Positions 1 to 12,000 of a DNA stretch of 64,000 nt are shown here, one piece after another. The notes under the pieces were generated by a model. The model had not been told where the DNA came from. It was given only the letters and a program-made list of their open reading frames with translations, and made no database searches. Origin of the DNA: Cristatella mucedo (Eukaryota > Bryozoa > Phylactolaemata > Cristatellidae). Numbering within the stretch: the first letter of the stretch is position 1; the number at the start of each line of letters is the position of its first letter. Both the position numbers and the translations under genes were made by a program. Location of the stretch: positions 2,533,501-2,597,500 of the forward strand of contig WPIO01000014.1 in assembly GCA_009760855.2 (NCBI GenBank), read 5' to 3'.

Positions 1-1119
1 TCGAACCCGAAGAGGAGAGCCGGTCATTGCAACGGCCATCACAACCAAGCCGGCAGCCGCTAATTATAACTATACGCTCCCGTGATTTACACATCACAAC
101 ATACACGGCAGTCTAACACAAAAAAGTGCCGTCCACTAATACTGGACGTAATCAGCGAACGCAGCTGCACAGTTTGCCTAGGCCGAGTAACAACCGGTTG
201 GTTTACGTCATCAATGTGTTCAGCATTAGCCGCGTCAGGGACTCGTTCATGTCGACCACCTGCTATCTCCGGCACAGTGGCACGTCAGCAACGTGCCCAC
301 GTATCCCGTTTATTTCAATGCCGACTCCAGGTCCGAGGCAGGTTACCCGGCCTCAGGACCAATTAGTAGTGCAGCATGCACCTGGTGGCTTCACGAACAC
401 ACCTTGTCCAATTAAGTATGCACCTGCTTCCGGTCCAGCAGGTACATCTTCCTTGTAGCGCACCAGTGGACTTTTCCACTGGTACTTGTGGAGCTGGCGG
501 CTTGGCGCGGAGGTTGTCTCGCTCCGGGTGGCGGGCGCCAAATTTTACTAATGACCATGTCTAAAACATCTCTGCCGCTGCGTGCCACCATGCTCTTAAT
601 AGTGCGACGATTCCGCTCAACAATCGCATTCCCGGATGGGCGATAGGCACACCGAAATTGCTCGGTAACGCCCCAACGATCGCACAAGCTGCTTAAACAC
701 TTGTGATTCAAATACAGCGGCATTGTTTAATAACAGCCGCCGGGGAGGGCCTCGCTCGCGAAATATTTGCTCCAGCTCTTTGAGCAATGCTGTAGTGCCC
801 TCATTGTGCAGTCGCCAAATCGCGAACCTACTCGGCCCGCTGTCCACAATGGTTAAGTACGGCTCGCCCAGAAAATACGTGACATCACACGCTAGCCTTC
901 GCCAGTTGTTGGGCGCGGAAAGGCTGCCGTGGCTCCACGACTCGGGTGCCGGGTCAACCGATCTGCAGCGGAAACACGATCGTACCGCACTCACCACCTG
1001 ACCGCGGGTAATTTTGGCCTTTGGGCCATCTCATAATTACAGGCAGAAGCGAATAGGCCGAGGACGGACACCGAGAGCTAGGGTCCGACAAAAATAGCAG
1101 CTACGCTCAAGGTCAAGAG

Positions 1120-1189
<70 letters not shown>

Positions 1190-3373
1190 ATAAACGATAT
1201 GACTGACAGAGCCGAGAGGGCAGAGAGAAGAGAGTATAAACGATATGACTGACGGAACTCAGGGCTGCAGCTTCGGTAGTCGATCCGAGACTACGCCTCG
1301 AGAGCACGAGTGTCGAACCTACGGCGAAGAACAGCCAAGTGCAACTTAAACTGCGAGGTTGTGTTCTGTCGGCTACTCAGTTAGCTGCTCATATCTTGAG
1401 GTGCTGTAGCGGTCCGCCTTCGGGGGTCGGGACCTCTGCTAGGTACGCAGGCGTGTGGTGGCTTATTGTAGTCGGGCTTCGGGAGTTCTCACGCAGTTAA
1501 CTCCGTCGGTCTGGTTCTCGCCGCGTAAACGCGTAGGGTAGTTTATTATAATCGGGCTTCGGGAGTTAACTCCGTCGGTCCGGTTCGCGCCGCCGCGAAA
1601 AGCACTTGCGCCGGCGCGTAACCACTACTAACTGGCCCACAATAAACTGTTGCTTTCGGCACCCAGTTTCGGCCGCTTGTGTTTTAACCGCGCGGCAGCG
1701 CTGCACTACACCGTCCACCGGTAGAGAGCCGGGGGACGAGCTTCTGGGCGGCTACACCTCTACCTCCTCTTCATACGCGGCGGCTTGAGCGGACAGATGA
1801 ATGTGATACGAGGGTATTTGATTCTCTAGACTGAGAGCGTTCGCGCCATCTCGCCACACCCACGACACCGTCCACACGCCGTTGGCAAAGGTCTCGGAGA
1901 AATCCTTTTCGGCGACCGACAGGGTCAGCATTTAGCGTCTCGGTCGGTCGCTCAGCAACCGCGGCAAAGCATGTCTCCGTCTCGATTGGCCGCTCAGCAA
2001 CCGCGAGCAGCATGTCTCACCAAAAAACTCCACGTTCTTGCCGTGGGCGCTTATTCGAACGCCTCCAAGACAACGTACTGCATCCATGTCGAGGAGCAAA
2101 TCATAGCCGGGAAGGATGTCGGTCACGAGGCAGTTCAGAGGTAGTAGTCGTCCGTCAAGGTCGACGTCCACGAGAACATATAGCGGCGCACAGTTATCCC
2201 ACGTCCATCATTACGATGGGTTCTTGAACAGGCTCAAGCTGAGACACACATATTATTTTCCGGGATACGATGGAACGCGAGCAACCAGTGTCAACAAGAG
2301 CCTTCGCCGAATGGTCACCAGTCAATAGCCGCCAGAGGAAACGCCGTAGTGCAGCAATTCTCGCTCCCCTAGACTCGTTTTTTTTGGGCGCTCACTCCAA
2401 CACGAGGCCGCTGCATGCCCGCCTTGCCGCATCGAAAGCACACGATTCCCCTACTTTTCTGCAATCGGCGTGTGCAGTTCCTGGCAACGTGCCTCGGCTC
2501 GTTGCACAAGAAGCAGACGAAACGCCCCGACTGGACGCAAGACTCGTTCATCATGCTTCTCGCCGTTCGTACAGCACCCACTGCACACACGGTCTCAGCG
2601 GCAACAAGGTGTCGGGCCCGCTCAACGACAGCGGGAAGAGTCACCGTCGATTGGCTGCACGCTGCCTTCATCAGAGTTTTGACTCGATCTGGCAGCCCTG
2701 CGAAGAATGCACACATTTGCCACTCTTCGAACCCGTTGGCAGCAACATCAGCTGTAGGCATCACCAGCGATATCAGCCGCTTAGGGTATTCGTCGACGTT
2801 CTCACCCGCACGAAACTGCCTGCGTAAAAGCTCGTCATACGCACAGAAGCGATCTGGTGAAAACGCCGCCATCAGTTTTCTCTTTACCGTGCTATAATTC
2901 TTCTTGTCTTCCTCGCTCAGTCCTCGATAGACCGCGAAAGCGCTTCCAGTCAAAACCAGTGGCAACAACTTGGCCAAGTCGGTGACGTTCTGAATCTCTG
3001 CCACGAGCTCAAATCGCACAATCCGTGCCGCAAAGTCTTCCCTTCCGTCAAACTGGTTGTAGACGTCGGTGGTCTTCATCGTCGTCATTATGATTATCGC
3101 CAAAGGCCGAAATAGCTTACAAATATCGTATCGTTTATTCTCAAGTGACACTCCGCACTACCAGCGAGAGAGCCCCAACTGCTCCCGCCGTGGGTTTACT
3201 TCTCCACTGCCCCTCTCCTCCCTATCCGTCGCAACTCTCCGCACCCAAGGTCAGGCAGCTATAGTTACCCGACGCAGCTCCTCTTTGGCACACCCAACTG
3301 GCAAGCTGCAGAGGAGAGCCGGTCATTGCAACGGCCACGACAACTAAGCCGGCAGCCGCTAATTATAGCTATA
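1..3373 (-). mobile_element. Ty3/gypsy-like LTR retrotransposon fossil
   Basis: Parts recognised in order on the minus strand: a gag-like frame (about 3151-2369) with two zinc-knuckle-like Cys/His motifs near its end, an aspartic-protease-like segment (about 2171-1932), and integrase-like segments (about 997-412). A direct repeat of about 64 bp at 11-74 and 3310-3373 probably marks part of the two LTRs. It shows 4 differences, which suggests a moderately old insertion. The left LTR is incomplete or runs beyond the window. The element is broken in several places (roughly five or more) and cannot be a working copy. Confidence 0.7.
1121..1188. repeat. (GA)n microsatellite
   Basis: An uninterrupted run of about 33 GA units within the LTR fossil. 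It is followed by two copies of an 18-bp sequence (ATAAACGATATGACTGAC) about 46 bp apart. Confidence 0.95.
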
Positions 3374-3799
3374 GAGCAGATATAAAGATGAAAACTCGGA
3401 TGAGCCACAATTTCAGATAGTAATGCTTATTAAGTGTGCATTGTAAGCTGATTACTGTGAAATTGACATCGATGCTGTCCTTGCGAGAATATCTGTCTTG
3501 CCTCTGCTGTTCAGTCCCCCGTCCGATCTGTCATCATTGGTGGATAGCTACAACACGACACTAGCTGACGCTCTCGACGAGTTTGCATCTCTGACTAAGC
3601 ACACTGTGCGCCCTCACCCTGACGGTCTGTGGTTTACCTCAGACATTTAACTAACTAGCGCTAGCTTGAAAAAGCATACACAAGATCAGGACTGACTGTC
3701 CATCGACAGGCATACCAGGACTACTGCAGGTCGTACTAATCGATCCTGGCAAAGGTCAAGTGAGCTTCTATAAAATATCGTTGAATCACAGATGCACAA

Positions 3800-4073
3800 T
3801 GTTACGTTACTGTGTCTCCGGCTGCGGCAGAGCTAGTGGAGTCTCACGGAGACACGAGCGGGCGAACGAGACTGTCTTTATACCCCCAGCGGGTACTTAT
3901 ACGAGCTGGGGACTGACTCACCACAGATAAAGGATTGCATCTGTGGTGGGCCACATGCTTCCACCACCGGCTGCATCGAGTCAATTGCTCAACCACCTGC
4001 TGCAGGTGGGGCATACAATAGTGGCTGATGCTGCTGCACTAATTGCAATAGCAGAAGCAGCAGGCTCACACAA
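3800..4073. other. Unidentified insertion inside LINE-A copy A1
   Basis: The LINE-A sequence that is continuous in copy A2 (from the dipeptide region near 24090 to 24040) is split here by about 270 bp. The inserted piece begins with a hairpin (GTGTCTCCG and CGGAGACAC, 3808-3852) and is rich in CAG/CTGC-type motifs. No family is recognised; it could be a small non-autonomous element. Confidence 0.4.
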
Positions 4074-5262
4074 AATCAAACCAAACATGCTGATATCAAC
4101 GATAAACCATCTCCTCAACCTCTCCCAGGTTAGCTCCTTACCGGATGATCCCTGTGATGATCTAGCTGATCGCTTCTCTAGCTTCTTTGTGCAGAAGATA
4201 GACAAGATCAGGGAGTCCATCCTTACGATGACAGCATCCCCCTAAAATGCTGTCCCTCGATTCCTTGCAGCACCTCAATGTCCACATTCAAGCAGGTCAC
4301 TAGTGATCTCGTCTTGAAGTTCATTTACCAATTAAAAAAGACAACAAGTCCTTTGGATCGTAGTCCTACTGTCCTGCCCCTACGTTGCATTGCTCTGCTG
4401 CTACCATGCATAACTAAAATCATTAATATGTCATTAGCCTCAGATCATGTCCCTGCACCTTTCAGAAAAGATGTAGTCAGGCCGCTACTCAAGAAAGCGA
4501 CACTAGACCCAAGAGAACTTGAGCAACTACCGCCCAGTCTTCCTTCTACAATTCATATCAAAGACACTGGAAAGATTCGTAGCAGACTAGCTGAACTCAT
4601 ATATTTAACCTTCAAACCTTGCTAGTAAGTTCTAGACTGGCTTTAAAGCTAATAACTACACAGTCAGCATTGCATCGGGTGTACAACGACCTACTAAAGA
4701 ATGCAGACACGGGTAGAGTTTCTCTGCTTGTTTTGCTCGATCGTTCGGCAGCTTTTGATACTATCAATCACCAAGTCCTTCTTGACCACCTCTCCTCTCG
4801 CCTTGGCATTACCGGCACTGCCCTACAATGGTTCAGATCCTATCTCAATGGGGGACTCCAGAGTATTGATGTGAATGGACATAGATCATCCGAGGTACCT
4901 CTGAAATATGGGGTACCTCCAGGCTCCATGCTAGGTTCGTTTTTTCACGGTTTATGCCCTCCCTCTTGCTGATGTGATTGCCAGCACAATCTAGGCTTTC
5001 AATGCTATGAGAAGGATACTCAGTTGTACCTTTGCTTTGATCTCTCCCAGCCTTCGAGCACGTAGAATTCTCTTAACTCCCTTGCTGCGTGATTTGATGA
5101 CATCGCACATGGATGGCAGCAAATTTACTTAAATTGAATGATGATAAAACCAACTTACTAGTTATGGGAAAACCCAGTGTGATTCAGAAATTGGAAAGGC
5201 TGACAATTGGTTCTACCAGCATATCTCCTGTTAAATCTGCACGAAATCTAGTTGTCAATGTA

Positions 5263-6168
5263 ATGTATCTCCGTCTGTAACTCCACAAAGTCATAAAGAC
5301 CATGTGGGTGTTACGCAGGAGATTTTTGTATAGCGCACTCACAGCCTAAGCGGCTTTCGGTACGCATTCGGTACCCAACAGACTTCGTCTCACGCAACAA
5401 AGAGAAAGTGGGAAGCATAGCTGAGTCAGGAGAGCAGTTGAGGTAGTGAGTAGCATAGAAGTAGCAGCTCAGGACCGCTGAAAAGGATGTACCATAGTCG
5501 GCAGTAGGAGAGTAGTTATCGTTGCGTAAGAATTGTGGAAGCGAGTTCCACAGTCTAGGACCTGCAGAGCTAAAGCTTCTGTCGCCAACGGTCTTTAAGC
5601 GGAGGAATGAGACAGCTAATTTATTGTCCACACAGGACCTGAGGGCTCGAACAGGCTGAAACTGATGCAGCAGCTCAGCTAGGTATGAAGAAGCCAAGCC
5701 GTGGCGGGCCTTGTGGGTCAGCGTAAGAACTTTGCTCTGTATCCTTTGCTCAACCGGCAACCATCCTAGCTCCTTCAGCAAAGGAGACACATGCTCAAAC
5801 CGCTGGGACTTGAACACCAGCCTTGCAGCTATATTCTTTGTCCGCTGTAGTGGCATAATAGCTTTCTTTGGCAGCCCAACCAAAAGGGAATCAAGCCGAG
5901 ACAGAACTAAAGAGCTAGTTAAATTTTTCACAAGCCACTATGGGAGACAGCTCCTAATCTTGGACAGGGATCGGATGTGATGGCTAGCTGTAGAGGCAGT
6001 CTTCTGAATGAAGCTTTTGAAATTAAGGCAGCTGTCGAACACGACACCTAAATTTCGAGCAAGTGGTGATGGCCGCACAATAGCGTCACCTATTAGAACG
6101 GCAAGGCCTTTTAATCCAGCCACACGCTTGGGGTGTCCCATGAGCAGCAGTTCAGTTTTATCATGTTC
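5263..6168 (-). mobile_element. LINE-B (CR1 group) 5'-truncated copy B1, nested in LINE-A
   Basis: The minus strand encodes the RT thumb and C-terminal region: [40 protein letters not shown], then [18 protein letters not shown]. It ends in the LINE-B 3' tail (GAGATACATTACATTG). The LINE-A sequence resumes exactly on the far side (GTTCCAAAGTGACCTC), and short TCATG-like sequence at both junctions suggests a target-site duplication. Confidence 0.85.
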
Positions 6169-7224
6169 CAAAGTGACCTCTCGTTAGACGACCACATCAG
6201 CTCCACAATCAAGTCGGCCTACTTTCAGCTGGATAACATTGCTAAAATTCGGGCTTTTTTTTAGATAAGGATATCACGTCTAGGTTGGTCCATTTGTGAC
6301 ATCCCGTCTTGACTTCTGTAACTCACTGCTTGCTGGCCTACTGGCATGTGCAATCAGGCGATTACAGCTGCTGCAATACCCGGCGGTTAGACTTGTCTGT
6401 CGTGAGCGTTGCAGTTGAAACATCACACCACTTCTCACCGGCCTGCACTGGCTACCTACCAGTCAAGCAACGGATCGACTTCAAGGTCTTGTCGCTCACT
6501 TTTAGGTCACTTCATTCTTTGGCTTCAGCCTACCTATGATATCTAATCCCCAACCAGGCTAAGCATCGTGCCACCCACTTTTCGGAAACTAACTTTAACT
6601 ACACGAATCTACAATCCTTTGAAGACCATGTATTTAGTTAGTATGCTCCAAAAGCCTGGAACTACTCCCGACTTGCTCACGACATCCCCTGACTTGACCA
6701 CATTTAAAAAGAAATTAAAAACGCACCTATTAATGACATCATTTAGTGGGTCCTTGTGACTCGTGTGCTTAGATGTGCTGACACTGTGCATACTGCCGCC
6801 GTGCATGTCACCTCTAACCATGTTATTCATGTTGTTTATCGAGCTTGATATTTCCACTCACCATTCGATCGTGTTTCCTTTGCAGCAAATTTAAAGCACC
6901 TAGAAAGATACTGAGTTATCTGAGGGCACTTTATCAAGTGTATTATTATTATTATTATTGTATTCTAGATAGACATGTAACTGCTGGCTACCCAACTAAT
7001 TGTGTGCCCAGCTGTGAGGACAGCCTAGTACAGGCCAGCCAAGCCCAACCACACCCGTCTTGGCTTGGCAAACAAATGATTCTCTTCTCTGAGTGCTGTC
7101 GGCCTGACAAGACCTCTTCTTCCTTCTAAGGTAGCAAATAAATGGCCACGAACCTGATCGAGTATTATTCTCCAACAAGTGTACACCGGATGCAAACTTT
7201 ATAATGTAACGCCATATATTTATA

Positions 7225-7335
7225 TGGCCAAGTCGTTTATTGCCAAGTTTATTGCCCTTACAAGCAGTGGTGATTGCCTTTAAGGCTAATGTCACTAAAT
7301 AAAAAGTGGCTGTTAAATCAGCTAGTATTTTTCAG
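7225..7335 (+). mobile_element. SINE-1 3' portion
   Basis: Matches the body and tail of SINE-1: the phrase TTTATTGCCC, a CAAGCAGTGGTGAT-type segment, then GGCTGTTAAATCAGCTA. The tRNA head is missing or degraded. Confidence 0.5.
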
Positions 7336-8787
7336 ACAGGACTAATTGCCAAGTTTTGTACAAAGAAAAGCCACATACACACTTTCGTAAAATCCACCTC
7401 TAAGTATATCAATCCATAGGCTGCTTTGATGTGCTTGGCCTTCACCGATGGCCGTCAAAGATACTGAGGACCAGTACCCTTGATAGCTTTAGACAAATTG
7501 AGCCAATGGGAGATTAAGCCATCACAACACCACACCACAGCCGAACGTATGAAGCCATCCGTTAGAAGCTGGTGCTATCCACACAAAATAAATAGTTTGG
7601 CTTAACATTTGTAGTGCAATTACTATGCGATGAGACATATAAATTCAAACAAGGACACCATGCAGCTGACTTAGAGGATATTATTTTGCTAATCCACTGT
7701 TATTGCTTACAGCCACGGCTCAAGCCAGATAATAAAGTATGTCAAAAACAGATACCGCCCTCGAGTAGCCATTTAGAAAGGCTCAGCGATTGCAGATTGG
7801 CATCAAGATATAATTTTTTGTATCACAGTGCTTGGCTGACATGATCACATATGACCTAACTGATATCTGATGAACTTTTTTTGCAAAGCAATAAATACAT
7901 AGGTCAGACTTTGTATGTCAAAGTTAAGCTAGATGAGTCGATGAAATGAATTGGCAGTACAATGCACATACGAAGGAAGACGCCAATGAACAGGTTAGTT
8001 GAGAACGACAACGGGCAGGCTACAACCACGAGCCGCAAGTGCAAGGCACAAAGAAATGACGGTAATCTCAATACATATGAGACTGATTCGGGTGAGCACG
8101 AGGCAGATACAAACAGCAACAGTAGCCTTGAAACCAGGCTGGGGCCGGATTACAGGCTGCATTCGTTGTGGAGGAATAGAGCCTCCAACATGCAGAGGCA
8201 TTTTTCAAAAGATGCTTCTATACTCTACACAGCATAACAGTCAGCTGTGTAGACTGCAGAATGCTAGCTGCCGACAAGGCAGTCAATCGGTTGTTGCTGC
8301 GTTAGGGCTAGGGCAGCCATTGCACGTGCCTACCACACATTACTGGCTGCTATCGCAAGATTGCATCTCTGTCAGCAAAGAAGTCTCCAGCAACCAGCTG
8401 AGATGTGTTGAGCTGCTGCCAGCGCTCATGGGAAACACAAGGCAAGGAGGAGCTATCGGTGTGTAGTGCCTGCAGTCATGCCAACTGGTGCTGCATCACG
8501 AATCAGGTGCAGCAGTTCAGTGATAGGACTCAGTATTCTTGCAAAGCAAGTGCCGTGCACCGACGAGCAACCAGCTATGCAGACAGGTAGCGGGCACAAT
8601 GGCAATGGCAGAAAAAAGAAACATCTATTCAGCCTCCTGGGGTGTTGGCTGCACTGATTGCCTGTTAGGGCATCAGGCACCGGAAGTGTGTCTCCAGCCG
8701 GTACCGCTCCAGCTTGCAGTTGAGCACCAAGTGAGTCCTTTGAGTCGCAGGCGTTGCTAGGCTGCTGCAGTCCCAAGTTAAACTAAC
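7336..8787. other. PTPN9 3' flank, no gene recognised
   Basis: Open frames on both strands between 7900 and 8780 overlap each other and match nothing I recognise. Sequence adjacent to 8788 is probably PTPN9 3' UTR. Confidence 0.4.
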
Positions 8788-8816
8788 ATGCCACTTGCAG
8801 AAGCAGCAAGTGGCAT
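8788..8816 (-). other. Perfect hairpin in the PTPN9 3' flank
   Basis: Two perfect 11-base arms (ATGCCACTTGC and GCAAGTGGCAT) are separated by 7 bases, starting 44 nt past the PTPN9 stop codon. In the mRNA this would form a compact stem-loop in the 3' UTR. Function unknown. Confidence 0.6.
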
Positions 8817-8859
8817 ATGTAATACAAAACGAAGCGATGCGCGAGTGTTGCCAATGCAG

Positions 8860-9083
8860 TTAGTTCCCTTCTTCGGACAGGTATGGGCTTAAGTCCTCGA
8901 CGTCAGCAATAAAATCATGCATTTTGGCATACTCGATCACAGCGAGATGACAGAACAAGTATTGATCAGGCATTTGTATGCTGAAGGCTCGCTGGGTGCG
9001 CACCCGTCTCACAGTTTCGCACACATTTGTTCGCCCGGTTTCGACCAGCTGCCTCAGACATATGTCCACGGTAAGGAATGTAC
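8860..9083 (-). CDS. PTPN9: PTPN9 exon 14, Q-loop and C-terminus
   Basis: Encodes [17 protein letters not shown] and [18 protein letters not shown], the PTP Q-loop region (human [18 protein letters not shown]), and ends in an acidic tail before TAA at 8860-8862. I found no AATAAA on this strand within about 1.2 kb downstream, so the 3' end of the transcript is not located. Confidence 0.95.
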
Positions 9084-12000
9084 CTGCATCGTACACGAAC
9101 ATCGTTTAGTGATGCACACAGAGGCGAAACACTACTGGCGATGCACGCCTGCTGCCAGTATAAGTGGTCTGCCAGATTTTCAACACGTTTACCATCATGC
9201 ACTTGAACTGATCAATAGTGGTCTGTCCAGTTGACCAGCCAAATAGTTGTGGTTCAAATTAGTGCAAATCACAGACAATAAACCTGCAACTTGCTTAGTA
9301 GAGTCGCAGCAAGGTCATCGCCCGAAAGAAATATGAAATTTACTCACCTGTCCTACCGATTCCTGCACTGCAATGAGTCACAACTGGAGGGCCCTCAGGA
9401 TGACCCTACAGTAGGTGAACACAGGCCATCAGTAATGTAGACTAGCACAGTCCGATAAGACAGCAAGCATAGGATCTGCACATTACACAATGTGAACGAG
9501 GCAGTAGCCAAAACCGTTAGCATTTTACCTACAGATATGCAGACCGAGAGGATTAACTTGAGTTGACGGTAGCCTTGCCTGTCCCCTGTAGAATAAGTCT
9601 CTCACCAAACACTACTTCATGAGCCCCCCTAACTAGTTAGTACAATCTTGCTAAGCCCTTTGCCTCGACACGACGAATGCTTGGCAGCTATCGAGCTATC
9701 ACACTATTCTCCCCATGCCAGCGCACTATCCTCCCCGAACCATCACACTATCATCCGCAAGCCGGCACAATATCATCCCTGGTTGTACCCATGAAAGCCT
9801 CTTCCACTAAAGAATTCGGCTCTTAACAGCTGAGGACTCGGTATGACAGACTGGGTGGAAAAGAAGAATGCCTGCATTTTTAGGCAGGCGGGTTCTCTGG
9901 GAATCTTGAGTTTATGAAGGACTTGCTCAGCTCAATTGAAATGCAGCTTGACACGATCTTGAAGAACATTCACCACAGAATGATGATAAGAGTGCTAGCT
10001 CATCTTAGCAGGTACTTCAAGTGGTAAGATCTCCTGGTCACAGCAAGCCGTGCTTTATCTGCCTAGGTGACAAGTACACTCTTATCTAACTATTTATAGT
10101 CTCACAGAGGTAGGCGAGTCCTTGCCATGCACAGTGTTAGATACGGCAGCTTAGGAGCCCACTGATGCCCAGAATGACCCCCCCAACCGTGCTTTAGGTT
10201 AGGTCATGATCAACACACGACAAGCAGAACCGACAAGCAGAGCCCACAAGTATTCACTGACAAAGGTGGGTATATCAGGTCACTGCCGAGTTGTAAGTAG
10301 CTACTCAAGTCATTTGCAGCCCCTTGGTGCCATAAAGCAGTGCCAGCTAGCTCTACAGATCACTTTGGGACTTTCATGCGAAAGTCGTCAGAACTTCCGA
10401 TCCCAGTTCTAACAGATTTGTTTTTCGAAAGGTACCATAAACACATATTCGATTGACGGACAAATTGTATAGGTATTTTCTTGACTTTCCCGATAACTAC
10501 TAAGACGGTTTTATCGGCATTAAATTTGAGAAAGTGTGTTGCCACCCAAGTGCAAACGTCAGTAATACTTGCAATACTAGAGTTGAGAGACTTAGATGTG
10601 CTGGAAGAAAGGGAGGAATGAAAACCGAGGTATGCATACAAATGTAAGGCTATTATTGTGCTTACACCGGCAAGAGGGAGAGTATAAATTGTGAAAAGAA
10701 GTAGATTTAGGACAGACCCCTGGGATACTCCCCATACTTTAGAGGCTCCATGGATGACTATTGCACTTTTCCATCAATGCTCTGGAGTCTCACACTGAGA
10801 TAGGTCCGAATCCATTATAGTGCACTGCCAGTGATGTCAAGGCAAGCTAAGAGGTGCTGGAAACGGACTTGGTGATAAGCAGTATAAGATGCTAAAAAAG
10901 ATCCAGTAAAACTAGCCGAGAGACTTTGCCCAAGTCTGCATTCCTGAGAAGGTTGTTATATACCTTCAGCAATGCTGACCCGATCGGGCGATTAGCTCTA
11001 AAACATGACTAGGTAGGTGTGAAGTTTGAATGTAAGAGTTTAGTTAGTCTGCCACTACTCGATCTAGTGTCTTTGATATGAACGGCAGTAGGGAGCCTGG
11101 GCAAATTTGTTAAAGCTCTCTTGGTCTAGTGCTGCTGTCTTAATGAGTAGTAGTAGTCTAGCCTCTTTGAAAGTTGCAGGGACACGACCTGAGGCTAAGG
11201 ACATATTTATTATGCTAGTTATGCAGGACAGCAGTGAATCTATGAATCGCAGAAGAACAATATGTAGATGATCTAGAAGGCTAGTAATCTTTTAAAATGG
11301 GGAGGTGAACTTAACAGATGAGGTCATTAGTGGCAGGCTTTTAAAATGGATATCGAGGTGCTGAAAGTAAATGACGGAAAGGAGTCTTGCAAGGACGTTA
11401 CTGAGGGACAAGAGTCCAGTGTGAATGTTGTTACCTAGGGGATGGACTCTCTGATCACAGCAGTTTTACGGATCGCAAACAAAGATAGCCACCCAGTGCC
11501 ACAATGCCAAAACTCAAAAGCAACGCCACATACGACAAACTCTACAACAGGAAAAGACCGAAGAAGCCCAGGAGCTTGGTGCTGTCAAAGATCATCAAGA
11601 GCCTCACTTATGACAGGATCAAAAGCAGAAAGATACTGACGGTAAAATTCCAGCACTTGCCGACCAAGGTCGTGCTATGGAGTCCTAGCCTGAAAATAAG
11701 CTAACCTAACTAGCTGGAGTGGGCTTAATACTAGCTCAGAGGATGTTCAGGCCAGCATTGCAATGCAGCACTGAAATTGCAGGTGATTTTTCACGGGTAT
11801 AAGCTATTTGATTAGTAATAGGAGACAACAGCATGCACTCGAGGAAGAAATTTGATAAAGTGTGAGCCCTTGTTTGTAAGTGGGGTCAGGCATATAGCCA
11901 CAAGTAAAAAAAGACTCAGTGCCCGAAATTCGGCACTTATCACCCCTGCAATGGGCAATCCTTTATTGCCCACTTCAAGTGGTGGTGACAGCCGTTAAGA

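Larger units (their letters stand above)
3465..6960 (+). mobile_element. LINE-A (CR1/L2 group) copy A1, interrupted
   Basis: The segment starts inside the endonuclease-RT linker (similar to the minus-strand copy at 24100-24440). It continues through RT motifs, for example SAAFDTINHQVLLDHLSS and a degraded YGVPPGSMLGS, and ends in the family 3' stem-loop and an (ATT)n tail at 6940-6959. Frames are broken throughout. About 270 bp of unrelated DNA (3800-4073) and a LINE-B copy (5263-6168) interrupt it. The 5' end is truncated relative to copy A2. Confidence 0.85.

Noticed and set aside
1113-1307. Ser/Leu repeat protein on the minus strand
   Set aside because: Translation of a (GA)n microsatellite.
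2270-2827. 185-codon plus-strand frame
   Set aside because: Shadow of the gag-like frame of the LTR fossil on the other strand.
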